Of a DNA stretch of 64,000 nt, positions 1 to 7,777 are shown one piece after another. The DNA lies in NCBI RefSeq assembly GCF_011044255.1, contig NZ_CP049107.1:3407001-3471000 (forward strand). The letters are read 5' to 3'. The stretch comes from Rhizorhabdus phycosphaerae (GTDB lineage: Bacteria; Pseudomonadota; Alphaproteobacteria; Sphingomonadales; Sphingomonadaceae). The notes beneath the pieces are model-generated. The model saw only the letters and a list, made by a program, of their open reading frames with translations, was not told the DNA's origin and searched no databases. The translations under genes and the position numbers were made by a program. The first letter of the stretch is position 1, and each line of letters starts with the position of its first letter.

Positions 1-1
1 C

Positions 2-475
2 ATGACGGCGGACGACAGCTATGTCCTCGAGTTCGAATGCGAGGGCGGCGCGCGCGGGACGCTGATGGCGGCGATGGCCGCACCCGGTCCGCTGGTGATG
101 GCGACCAAGGTCGTCGGCACTGCGGGCGGTGCCTGGATCCAGTCGGGTGCCGCCTTCGGCGATCCGGAAGAGGTGTGGGTGTCCGACGCCGATGGCTCGC
201 GGCGGATCGACATGCCGGCCGATCTGGCTCTGCCGCCGCCCGAACCGTTCCCTGTGGCCGAGCTGATCCAGACCGAGCAGGATCGCTGGCATACGATGGG
301 CTTCGACGTGATCCCCTATGCACGGCTATTCGGTGAGATGCGGCGGCGGATCTCCGGCGAGCCCGTGACCGATCGCGAGCAGGCGGGCAGCTTCGACGAT
401 GCCCTGGTCAACCAGAAGGTGCTCGATGCGGCGCGGCGCTCGGCGCGATTGGGGAAATGGGTCGATGTGGAATGA
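2..475 (+). CDS. Gfo/Idh/MocA-family oxidoreductase, C-terminal part (cut by window start)
   Basis: The frame is open from the first bases and ends at TGA 473-475, so only about 157 C-terminal residues are present and the true start lies upstream. The visible part has the alternating beta-strand pattern of the Gfo/Idh/MocA C-terminal substrate domain (YVLEFECEGGARGTLMAA, then KVVGTAGGAWIQ) and the usual closing helix with a D-A-L-x-x-Q-K-V-L-D-A-A-like stretch before the end. These proteins are NAD(P)-dependent dehydrogenases of sugars or other secondary alcohols; the nucleotide-binding half is not in view, so the substrate is open. The next gene follows after 78 bases that hold a TGCGTA-type element. 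Confidence 0.75.
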   Translation: MTADDSYVLEFECEGGARGTLMAAMAAPGPLVMATKVVGTAGGAWIQSGAAFGDPEEVWVSDADGSRRIDMPADLALPPPEPFPVAELIQTEQDRWHTMGFDVIPYARLFGEMRRRISGEPVTDREQAGSFDDALVNQKVLDAARRSARLGKWVDVE

Positions 476-482
476 ATATCGG

Positions 483-532
483 TACGCATAATGCATTGAT
501 GGCGGGGTGATTCCTCTCTAATGCGCAAAGCA
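483..532. promoter_or_regulatory. TGCGTA-type elements upstream of the CoA ligase gene
   Basis: The gap before the ligase gene has TACGCAT at 483-489 (reverse of ATGCGTA) and ATGCGCAAAGCA at 521-532. The same 12-mer recurs at 60899-60910, upstream of the amidohydrolase operon. Related TGCGTA copies lie in most other promoter gaps of the window. An operator role is inferred from this recurrence. Confidence 0.45.
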
Positions 533-553
533 AATCGATAAAGGGCGAGGTAT

Positions 554-2089
554 ATGCTTCCCGACTTGCTGACGATGGGCGGACTTCTCGACGCGGCCGC
601 AGGCCGCTGGCCCGACCGCCCCTATCTGAAGGAGGAGGATGGGCGTAGGCTGAGCTTTGCCGCCTTCCGGGAGGCGTCGCGTCGCGTGTCGCAGGCCCTG
701 CTCGCGCGTGGTGGCCGCAAGGGCGATCGCATCGCCATCTGGGCGCCGAACAGCGGGGCCTGGGCGATCGTGGCGGCGGGGGCGACGCAGATCGGGCTGC
801 AGCTCATTCCGCTGAACACGCGCTTCAAGGGCGCCGAGGCCGAGGATATATTGGGCCGCGGCAAGGTGCGCTGGCTCTTCACCGTGCGCGACTTCCTGGG
901 CTTCGATTATGCCGGAATGCTCGCCGGGCGCGATCTGCCCGCGCTCGAAGAGACGGTATTTATCGACAGTGATTTCGATAGCTGGCTCGGCGCTGTGTCG
1001 GGTGCCGATGACGATGCCGTGTCGGCTGCAATTGCGGCGGTCGGTCCCGACGACATTGCCGACATCCTGTTCACCTCGGGCACGACCGGCCGGCCCAAGG
1101 GCGTACTCAGCAGCCATTCGCAGAATCTGCGCACCTTCCAGGGCTGGGCGGATGCGGTCGGGCTGCGCGAAGGCGACCATTATCTGATCGTGAACCCCTT
1201 CTTCCATACGTTCGGCTACAAGGCCGGCTGGGTTGTGTCGTTGCAGCAGGGGGCCACGATCTTCCCGGTTGCCCAGTTCGCCGCCGCCAGGGTGCTCGCG
1301 ACCATCGCGCAGGAGAAGATCACCGTCCTGCCGGGGCCGCCGACCATCTTCCAGTCGCTGCTCGACGAAGCCGGGCGCAAGCCCGGCGATACCGCCAGCC
1401 TGCGTCTCGCCGTGACCGGCGCCGCCAGCGTGCCGCCGATCCTGATCCGGCGGATGCACGACGAGCTGGGTATCGCCGAAGTGCTGACCGCTTATGGCCT
1501 GACCGAAAGCTCGGGCTGCGTCAGCGCGACGCAGGCTGGCGACCCGGTCGAACTGGTCGCATCGAGCTGCGGAAGACCGATCCCCGGTGTCGAGGTGCGG
1601 CTCGTCGATGCCGAGAACCGCGACGTCCCGACGGGAGAGCCGGGCGAACTGCTCGTGCGCGGGTTCAATGTTATGCAGGGCTATCTCGACGACCCGAAGG
1701 CGACCGCCGAGACGATCGATGCCGATGGCTGGCTGCGGACCGGCGACATCGCGACGCAGGACGACCGCGGCTATCTGCGCATCACCGACCGCGCCAAGGA
1801 CCTGTTCATCTGTGGCGGTTTCAATTGCTACCCGGCCGAGATCGAGGCGCGGCTGCTCGAACATCCCGCTGTGGCGCGGGTCGCCGTGGTGGGGCGTCCC
1901 GATGAGCGGATGGGCGAGGTCGGCCATGCCGTGATCGTGCCCAAGCCCGGCGCGGTGCGCGACGACAAGGCGCTCATCGGCTGGTGCCGCGAGCAGATGG
2001 CGAACTACAAGGTCCCGCGCACGGTCGAATGGGTCGACGAACTGCCCGTCAACGCCTCGGGCAAGGTCCAGCGCTTCCTGCTCAAATAG
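554..2089 (+). CDS. FadD3-like acyl-CoA synthetase (AMP-forming)
   Basis: A 511-residue ANL-superfamily ligase that would activate a carboxylic acid to its CoA thioester through an acyl-adenylate. The P-loop TSGTTGRPKG lies near residues 175-184, the adenylate motif TAYGLTESSG near 315, and the hinge region RTGDIATQDDRGYL with GGFNCYPAEIE near 395-435. The pattern (AIWAPNSGAW, PLNTRFKGAEAEDIL, NVMQGYLDDPKATAETIDADGWL) resembles FadD3, which activates the steroid C/D-ring remnant HIP in actinobacteria. The neighbouring KshA-like oxygenase fits that role, but the substrate is not proven. A hairpin terminator follows the stop codon. Confidence 0.9.
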   Translation: MLPDLLTMGGLLDAAAGRWPDRPYLKEEDGRRLSFAAFREASRRVSQALLARGGRKGDRIAIWAPNSGAWAIVAAGATQIGLQLIPLNTRFKGAEAEDILGRGKVRWLFTVRDFLGFDYAGMLAGRDLPALEETVFIDSDFDSWLGAVSGADDDAVSAAIAAVGPDDIADILFTSGTTGRPKGVLSSHSQNLRTFQGWADAVGLREGDHYLIVNPFFHTFGYKAGWVVSLQQGATIFPVAQFAAARVLATIAQEKITVLPGPPTIFQSLLDEAGRKPGDTASLRLAVTGAASVPPILIRRMHDELGIAEVLTAYGLTESSGCVSATQAGDPVELVASSCGRPIPGVEVRLVDAENRDVPTGEPGELLVRGFNVMQGYLDDPKATAETIDADGWLRTGDIATQDDRGYLRITDRAKDLFICGGFNCYPAEIEARLLEHPAVARVAVVGRPDERMGEVGHAVIVPKPGAVRDDKALIGWCREQMANYKVPRTVEWVDELPVNASGKVQRFLLK

Positions 2090-2109
2090 GCTTTATCGTC
2101 GGGACAATG

Positions 2110-2147
2110 AAAAGGGCGGCCCGATGCGCGATCGGACCGCCCTTTTT
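2110..2147. terminator. Bidirectional hairpin terminator between convergent genes
   Basis: AAAAGGGCGG and CCGCCCTTTTT flank a CCGAT...ATCGG inner stem, giving a long GC stem with an A-run on one side and a T-run on the other. It sits between the stop codons of the ligase gene (plus) and the Rieske gene (minus), so it can terminate both. Confidence 0.85.
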
Positions 2148-2161
2148 CGTTCTGGCTCGGA

Positions 2162-3235
2162 TCAGGCGACCTGCTTGGCCGGGTCGCGCTTGTCGACGAC
2201 GGTGTGGCGGCCGTTTACGCGCTTCTGGAACTCGGGGGCCTGCGAAATCGGATTGTAGAACTGGCGGTACCAGATGCGGCATTTGTCGGTCGGGCCGTCG
2301 CCGCGCACCATCAGCGGGGCGAAGCAGGGGCGCTTGTGGCTCCAGATCTCGAAATCCTGCGCGAAGGCGAGGCGGCTCGCCTCCTGATAGGCGCGCGCCA
2401 TCGGGATATCGGCCTCGGTCGCCTCGCGGCCCATGTCGACCATCAGTGCGTGCCAGACCTGGATCTTGCCATCCTCGACCGGGGTGTGCGCGATCAGCAT
2501 ATGGGTGGGGAAGGTGCCGCGCATGAAGGACTGGAGGATCGCCGGGCCGGTATACCAGGTGTCGAGCTCGAGCAGGCCCTCGCCCTCCTGGACCAGCGTG
2601 CGGTGGCCGGCGCCGAACATCTGCCACTGCACATGGTCGTCGAACTCGTTGTAGAAATATTCGATGTCGCGCGAGCCGTGGATCGGCACGAAATGGGCGA
2701 AGTCGGTCATGTTGTCGACGACCTCGATCGGATGCTGCGGCAGTTCGCCCAGATCGTCGATCACCCAGCGGACCCAGTTGGGATTGTCCCACGCGTCGAA
2801 CGGCGGCAGTTCATGGTCGGGCGCGTTGCCCTCGGCGTCGTGCCACATCCAGATGATGCCGGCGCGTTCGACCACATGCCAGGTCTGGATCTGCGCCGCG
2901 GCGGGCGGCTTCTGGTCAGAATAGGGGATGTGGTTGCAGCGGCCGTCGGGGCCGAAGCGCCAGCCGTGGAAGGGGCAGCGGATCGACTCGCCCTCGATGC
3001 GCTCATTGTCGAGCACGATATAGCTGGTCTCGTTCTTGCCGAGATGCGCGCCCATGTGCGGGCAATAGGCGTCGACGAGGTGCGGCGTGCCGCTCTCGCC
3101 GCGATAGAGCACCATGTCGCGGGCGAAGAAGCGTACCGGCATCGGCGCGGTGCCGAGCTTCGACGCGTCGGCGATCATGTGCCAGCCGCGCGCGAAGGTG
3201 TGCGAGCCGAGGCGATATTCGGCGGTGGTTGCCAT
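2162..3235 (-). CDS. KshA-like Rieske [2Fe-2S] non-heme iron oxygenase
   Basis: A 357-residue oxygenase component of the 3-ketosteroid 9-alpha-hydroxylase type. The Rieske ligands are C58-P-H60 and C87-P-F-H90. The mononuclear iron site is D-F-A-H181-F-V-P-I-H186, with the third ligand probably D294 in FAQDFEIWSHK. The N-terminal RGWH, the DGRC..IPY stretch, WHDAEGN.PD, and the late PL...DGP...R.WY.QFY pattern all follow KshA. The start is the ATG at 3235 because AGGAGAG lies just upstream; an ATG ten codons further up lacks this. No ferredoxin reductase (KshB) is in the window. A LysR gene is divergent. In a steroid pathway 9-alpha-hydroxylation opens ring B; substrate inferred. Confidence 0.9.
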   Translation of the reverse strand: MATTAEYRLGSHTFARGWHMIADASKLGTAPMPVRFFARDMVLYRGESGTPHLVDAYCPHMGAHLGKNETSYIVLDNERIEGESIRCPFHGWRFGPDGRCNHIPYSDQKPPAAAQIQTWHVVERAGIIWMWHDAEGNAPDHELPPFDAWDNPNWVRWVIDDLGELPQHPIEVVDNMTDFAHFVPIHGSRDIEYFYNEFDDHVQWQMFGAGHRTLVQEGEGLLELDTWYTGPAILQSFMRGTFPTHMLIAHTPVEDGKIQVWHALMVDMGREATEADIPMARAYQEASRLAFAQDFEIWSHKRPCFAPLMVRGDGPTDKCRIWYRQFYNPISQAPEFQKRVNGRHTVVDKRDPAKQVA

Positions 3236-3324
3236 CGATCTACTCTCCTGTGTCGACATGGCCATGGGAAGCCATTTGCCCGCAGAATATCATGCAATGT
3301 TCGACTGGAAGCCGCACTCCGCCT

Positions 3325-3338
3325 GTGCAAAGATGCAC
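3325..3338. promoter_or_regulatory. Small inverted repeat at the LysR gene start
   Basis: GTGCA-AAGA-TGCAC is a perfect 5-bp inverted repeat in the Rieske/LysR intergenic region, just upstream of the LysR start. It could be an autoregulatory LysR half-site pair, but it also overlaps an alternative ATG at 3333, so support is thin. Confidence 0.25.
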
Positions 3339-3341
3339 GGC

Positions 3342-4196
3342 ATGGCGATCGAGTGGGATGATGTCCGGGTGTTCCAGTCGGCGGTGCGCGCCGGCGATTA
3401 TAGCACGGCTGCGCGCAAGCTCGACATGGACCGGACCACGGTCGGGCGCCGTTTCGCCCGGCTGGAGCGGGCCACCGGCCGTTCGCTGTGGGAGCAGACC
3501 GCCGCTGGCTATCGCCCGACCGAAGCGGGCCGCGCGGTGCTGCGCGCCGCAGCGGCGATGGAACGCGCGATGGCCCGACTCGATCATGATCTCGCGCCCG
3601 AGGGCGAACGGATCGGCGGCCCCGTGCGGGTCGCCGGGACCGCCGGTCTTGCATCGCTGCTGCTGCCGGCCTTCGCTCCCTTTCTGGAACGGCATCCTGC
3701 GGTGTCGCTCGAGGTCGTCGGCGCGCGCGATGCGATCGCTGCGATCCAGCAGCGCCAGGCCGATATCGGCTTCGCGATCGCGCGCACCAAGCCGCGCGAT
3801 CTCGCGGGCGAGCGGGTTTCGCCCTTCGTCCAGGCGCCGTTTGCCCGGCGCGGTGCGACGTCGGCGCGGCAGATCGTCTGGGGCCATTCGATGATGCTCG
3901 CCAATCCCCAGCCCTGGGCGCGGCTCAACGCCGCCGCGGACGGCGGCAATTGCGTCGAGGTCGACAGTCTGGCGGCGCTGCAGGACGCGGTGCAGGCGGG
4001 GCTGGGCAGCGGATGGTTGTGGGACCGGATCGGCGATGCCGACGAGCGGCTCGAACGCCTGCCCGGCAAGGCGGCAGCCGCTGCGGCGGCCGATATCTGG
4101 ATCGTGTATCGCGCCGACCTGGCCGTAGAGCCGGCGGTCGCAGCCCTGATCGACGCGGCGCCCGAGATCGTCGCGCGGTTCGTCGAGGAGAGATGA
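3342..4196 (+). CDS. LysR-family transcriptional regulator
   Basis: A 284-residue regulator. Residues about 5-62 form the winged helix (WDDVRVFQSAVRAGDYSTAARKL, then DRTTVGRRFARLERATG), followed by the linker helix and an effector domain starting near 90. The effector domain is short, giving a total a little below the usual 300. The start at 3342 gives the normal LysR N-terminus; ATG 3333 is possible. It is divergent from the KshA-like gene, the classic arrangement for controlling that gene, and is followed after one base by a hydrolase gene that starts with GTG. Confidence 0.88.
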   Translation: MAIEWDDVRVFQSAVRAGDYSTAARKLDMDRTTVGRRFARLERATGRSLWEQTAAGYRPTEAGRAVLRAAAAMERAMARLDHDLAPEGERIGGPVRVAGTAGLASLLLPAFAPFLERHPAVSLEVVGARDAIAAIQQRQADIGFAIARTKPRDLAGERVSPFVQAPFARRGATSARQIVWGHSMMLANPQPWARLNAAADGGNCVEVDSLAALQDAVQAGLGSGWLWDRIGDADERLERLPGKAAAAAAADIWIVYRADLAVEPAVAALIDAAPEIVARFVEER

Positions 4197-4197
4197 T

Positions 4198-5163
4198 GTG
4201 GCCGACTGGACGCACCACCATGCCCGCGTAAACGGGATCGCGATGCATTGGGTTGAGCAGGGGGAGGGGCCTGCGATCGTCCTCTGCCATGGCTTCCCCC
4301 ATATCTGGCTGAGCTGGCGGCATCAGATTCCCGTGCTCGCGGCGGCTGGCTGGCGGGTCATCGTGCCCGACATGCGCGGCATGGGGCAGACCGAGGGGCC
4401 GGCGGATCACAGCCACTATGACGTGCATGCGATCGTCGGCGACCTGACGGGGCTGCTCGATCATCTGGGGCTTGAGGAGGCGGTCTTCGCCGGGCTCGAT
4501 TTCGGCGTGTTCGCGATCTACGACCTCGCCTATCTCCACCCGCAGCGCGTGCGGGCCATCATCGCGCTGGAGAACCCGGCCTATCCCGACTCCCCCGACA
4601 AGGCGCCGCTCGTCGAAGCCGCCGAATGGGCGCAGGAGCATTTCGTCCACATCGACTATTTCCGGCCGGTGGGACCCGCCGATGCCGCGCTGAACGCCGC
4701 CCCGCGAGAGTTTCTGCGCAAGGTGCTCTACGCGCTGTCGGGGGATTTCCATTATCTCGACGTGTGGAAGAATCCGCCGGGCATGGCCTATATCGACGCG
4801 CTGCCAGAGACGCCGCCGCTGCCCTGGCCCTGGTTCTCCGAATGGGAACTCGAATGGTACACCGCCGACTATGCGCGCAGCGGCTTCACCGGCGGGCTGA
4901 ATTGGTACCGGGCGATGGATCTGCGCTGGTCGCAGCGCGCCGCATGGCGGCACCGGCCGATCGATCGGCCCTTCTTCTTCATCGGCAGCGAGAATGACGT
5001 CGATCTGGAAGCCTGGCATGGGGATGACCCGCTGGGCGCCATCCCCCGCCAATATTCCGACGTCCGCCGCATCGAGATGCTGCCCAAGGCCGGCCACCTC
5101 ATCCAGCTCGAACGCGCGGATGAGGTCAGCCGGCTGATGCGGGAGTTCGTCGAAAGCCTGTAA
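4198..5163 (+). CDS. Epoxide-hydrolase-like alpha/beta hydrolase
   Basis: A 321-residue alpha/beta hydrolase. HGFP at 31-34 forms the oxyanion side, D101 in AGLDFG is the likely nucleophile (Asp rather than Ser, as in epoxide hydrolases and haloalkane dehalogenases), and the late KAGHLIQLE supplies the histidine. The cap region is rich in Tyr and Trp, as in epoxide hydrolases, where two tyrosines polarise the epoxide. The start is GTG one base after the LysR stop, so the two are co-transcribed. It is paralogous to the gene at 5907 (shared FVH..YF..VGPAD and YIDALP/YLDALP blocks). Substrate unknown. Confidence 0.85.
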   Translation: MADWTHHHARVNGIAMHWVEQGEGPAIVLCHGFPHIWLSWRHQIPVLAAAGWRVIVPDMRGMGQTEGPADHSHYDVHAIVGDLTGLLDHLGLEEAVFAGLDFGVFAIYDLAYLHPQRVRAIIALENPAYPDSPDKAPLVEAAEWAQEHFVHIDYFRPVGPADAALNAAPREFLRKVLYALSGDFHYLDVWKNPPGMAYIDALPETPPLPWPWFSEWELEWYTADYARSGFTGGLNWYRAMDLRWSQRAAWRHRPIDRPFFFIGSENDVDLEAWHGDDPLGAIPRQYSDVRRIEMLPKAGHLIQLERADEVSRLMREFVESL

Positions 5164-5724
5164 TTACTCCGCGGCTTCGGCCTGTGCCGTGAACGGCAGG
5201 CAAACCTCGTCGAAGCCCAGCACATGGGCGACGCGACCGAGGCCGACCCAGGCTGCGACCGAATTGGCAAGATCCGCGATTTCCGCGTCGGTGAAGGCGG
5301 CGCGGGCCTTGGCCCAGAATTCCTCGTCGCTGGCGAGCGACTTCGGTTCGATTCCGAAGCGCTCGGCGAACTCGATCGCCAGTCGCTCGCGGTCGCTGTA
5401 GATCGGCGAGGTGCGCCATTCGGTCACGGCGGCGTAAAAGGCCTCGTCGGGGGCAGGGCCATTGTCGACCACCGTGCCGCGCGTGCCCGTGCCGGAGAAC
5501 ATACCGCCCAGATCGCGCGCCGCGCGGAACTGCTGACATATGGTACAGCCGTTGATCTCGGCGGTTCGCGCACGGGCGCCTTCGAACTCGCGCAGCGACA
5601 GCTTCGAGTGGCGATAGACCGCGAAGCTGAAGGCCCCACCGGCCTTCATGATCTCGGGCGCGAGATTCTCGGTGGCATAGCCATAGGGATCATGGGCCTG
5701 GGCTGCTGGAACGTCGATGCGCAT
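5164..5724 (-). CDS. Carboxymuconolactone decarboxylase / AhpD-like protein
   Basis: A 186-residue all-helical protein with the CMD/AhpD core. C60-T-I-C63 in the segment EINGCTICQQFRAARDLGG is the redox-type CxxC of the AhpD branch. Known relatives either decarboxylate a muconolactone or act as peroxidase partners; the CxxC favours the second group. The start at 5724 has GAGAGGAGAG upstream. Its stop abuts the stop of the convergent epoxide-hydrolase-like gene. Paralogous hydrolases lie on both sides, so a shared substrate is possible, but its role here is not known. Confidence 0.82.
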   Translation of the reverse strand: MRIDVPAAQAHDPYGYATENLAPEIMKAGGAFSFAVYRHSKLSLREFEGARARTAEINGCTICQQFRAARDLGGMFSGTGTRGTVVDNGPAPDEAFYAAVTEWRTSPIYSDRERLAIEFAERFGIEPKSLASDEEFWAKARAAFTDAEIADLANSVAAWVGLGRVAHVLGFDEVCLPFTAQAEAAE

Positions 5725-5906
5725 GCTGGACTCTCCTCTCCATCCTCGTGCGATTACGGGCTATCTTCCGTCCGGATCGTCCCCGCGACCTCGTCGCGCG
5801 ACTCCTCCGAACCCTCTTATTCGCCTGCACAGACTATAGCATCTTGCGGCGCTGTCCAACTTCGGTGCTACGAGAGCGGATAAGGATAAGAGGATGAGGG
5901 TGTGAT

Positions 5907-6965
5907 ATGCGAGGCGATCTCGTGATTCAGGAACGCAGGATATCGGTCGGCGAAGGCTTGAGCCTGAACGTGATGGAGGCCGGCAGCGGCCCCTTGTTGC
6001 TGATGATCCACGGCTTTCCCGGCCTCGCCTATAGCTGGCGGCACCAGATGCTCCCCTTCGCAAGCGCCGGCTTCAGGGCCGTCGCGATCGACAGCCTCGG
6101 CTATGGCGCAAGCGACCGGCCGGCTGATCCCGCTCTCTACGACTCCGCGTACATGCAGGCCTATCTGACGGCGCTGCTCGACCATTATGGTGCGCGCGAC
6201 GCCGTCGTCATCGGGCAGGATTTCGGGGCGCAATATGCGTGGAACATGGCGGTCCGCTCGCCCGAGCGTGTCCGGGCGCTGATCGCCACCATTCCCTATG
6301 ACTATGACCTTGCCGGTCGCGCCATGCTGGGCGGCCAGCCCCGCCTCGCCGAGGGCGAGGGGCCGCGACCCGACATGGCGTCGCCCGACCATCGCCCATC
6401 GGTGCGCTTCGCCGAAATGGCGAAGGCGCATTTCGTCCACTTCCATTATTTCCAGACGGTAGGACCCGCCGATCGCGAGTTGGGCAACGCGCTGGCCGAT
6501 TATCTGCGGCGCAGCTTCCATGCGCTGAGCGCGTCGGGCGACCTGTGGGCGTGGAAGGCGCTGCCGTCGGAGGGCACCGGTTATCTCGACGCGCTGCCAC
6601 CCGCGCCCGACCTGCCCTGGTCCTGGCTCAGCGCCGAGGAGTTCGCCGAATATGTCCGGCGCTACGATCATCCCGATATCGACCTGCGGATGATCGGTGG
6701 GCTCAACTCCTATCGCACGGCCGACGCCAATTGGGAGATCGGCCGGGCCTGGGCCGATGCGGACGTCACCGTGCCGACATTGATGTTGTACGGCGCCGCC
6801 GATCCCTCCTTCGGCTTCTTCCCGGATTGGGAGGAACGGCTCCGCCGCCGCGTGCCGGGGCTGGCCGACATCGTGACGATCGAGGGTGCGGGCCATCTCG
6901 TCCAGCAGGAGGCGCCCGAGGCGTTCAACGCCGCCGTCTTACGCTTCCTGGATAGCGTCGCATGA
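5907..6965 (+). CDS. Epoxide-hydrolase-like alpha/beta hydrolase (second copy)
   Basis: A 352-residue hydrolase of the same subfamily as the gene at 4198. HGFP is at 36-39, the nucleophile is D105 in IGQDFGAQ, and the terminal histidine lies in EGAGHLVQQE. The cap carries FVHFHYFQTVGPAD, close to FVHIDYFRPVGPAD in the first copy. It overlaps the next gene (isomerase-like) by four bases, so they form a pair. The 182-base gap upstream holds no clear TGCGTA element; CCTCTTAT (5813) and ATAAGAGG (5886) are widely spaced inverted copies of uncertain meaning. Confidence 0.85.
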   Translation: MRGDLVIQERRISVGEGLSLNVMEAGSGPLLLMIHGFPGLAYSWRHQMLPFASAGFRAVAIDSLGYGASDRPADPALYDSAYMQAYLTALLDHYGARDAVVIGQDFGAQYAWNMAVRSPERVRALIATIPYDYDLAGRAMLGGQPRLAEGEGPRPDMASPDHRPSVRFAEMAKAHFVHFHYFQTVGPADRELGNALADYLRRSFHALSASGDLWAWKALPSEGTGYLDALPPAPDLPWSWLSAEEFAEYVRRYDHPDIDLRMIGGLNSYRTADANWEIGRAWADADVTVPTLMLYGAADPSFGFFPDWEERLRRRVPGLADIVTIEGAGHLVQQEAPEAFNAAVLRFLDSVA

Positions 6966-7777
6966 ATCGGCGCTTTGCCGGGCATCTGGGCGTTCGGGGG
7001 CCGGATGCGCCGCTGCTGCAGCATATGGCCGCGTCTCACGATCCGGTGGATCAGATCGGGCTGATGGCCGAACTCGGCTTTGCCGGAGTGTTCGACAATT
7101 ATCTGCTGCTGCGCGACGAAGCGGATCAGGACCGGATCGGTACGGAGCTTCGCCGCCATGGCATGGCGATGGGGTCCTTCGTCCACGATCCGCTGCGCTG
7201 GGACCAGCCGGCCTGGGTCGATGGCACCGCCCTCTCCTCGCTCGACCGGACGCTCGCCGCCGCTGCGCGCAGCGGGGCCGCTTCGATCACCTGCATCACG
7301 GCCGGCAGGGGAGATCCAGCGAGGGATCGACGCGGCATGGCGGACAATCTGCGCCGGGCTGCCGACGGGATCGCCGCGGATGGACCGCTGCTCTGCGTCG
7401 AGGCCACGCATCCGGTCTTCGCGCCCGGGCTGCTGATCGAGCAGGTCGAGGATGCGCTGGAGGTGGTTCGGCTGGCCGATCATCCGAAGGTGCGGCTGGC
7501 TCTCGATTTGGGGCATGTCGCGTTGCATGGCCGGGACCCGGTCGAGATCATCGGCCTGGCGGCGGGCCACATCGGCAATTTGCAGATCGCAGACCTGCCG
7601 GGGCGGATCGAGCCCGGCGCCGGAAAGCTCGATTGGCCGGCTATCTTCGCCGCGCTCGACAGGGCCGGATATGCCGGACTGCTGGAGCTCGAGCTCGAGC
7701 CGCAGGAAACAGGAGAGGCCGGCGAGCGCGCGATGATCGCGCGGCTCGCCGGCCTCGGTCTTGGTCGGGCGGTTTAG
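6962..7777 (+). CDS. Sugar-phosphate isomerase/epimerase-like TIM-barrel protein
   Basis: A 271-residue AP-endonuclease-2/xylose-isomerase-like TIM barrel of the kind annotated as hydroxypyruvate isomerase or sugar-phosphate isomerase. Recognisable parts are the metal-site regions VEATHPVF near 142, LALDLGHVALHG near 182, and the terminal LLELELEPQE. The start codon overlaps the stop of the upstream hydrolase (ATGA), and the stop overlaps the stop of the convergent TonB receptor. Real substrates in this superfamily vary widely, so no reaction is assigned. Confidence 0.8.
   Translation: MNRRFAGHLGVRGPDAPLLQHMAASHDPVDQIGLMAELGFAGVFDNYLLLRDEADQDRIGTELRRHGMAMGSFVHDPLRWDQPAWVDGTALSSLDRTLAAAARSGAASITCITAGRGDPARDRRGMADNLRRAADGIAADGPLLCVEATHPVFAPGLLIEQVEDALEVVRLADHPKVRLALDLGHVALHGRDPVEIIGLAAGHIGNLQIADLPGRIEPGAGKLDWPAIFAALDRAGYAGLLELELEPQETGEAGERAMIARLAGLGLGRAV

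Noticed and set aside
518-1927. Long open frame antisense to the FadD3-like gene
   Set aside because: It mirrors a clear ligase gene, has low-complexity Arg/Gly/His-rich translation and no recognisable family or ribosome site.
5813-5893. CCTCTTAT / ATAAGAGG inverted copies as operator
   Set aside because: Separated by 65 bases, not repeated elsewhere, and partly a purine-rich ribosome-site region.
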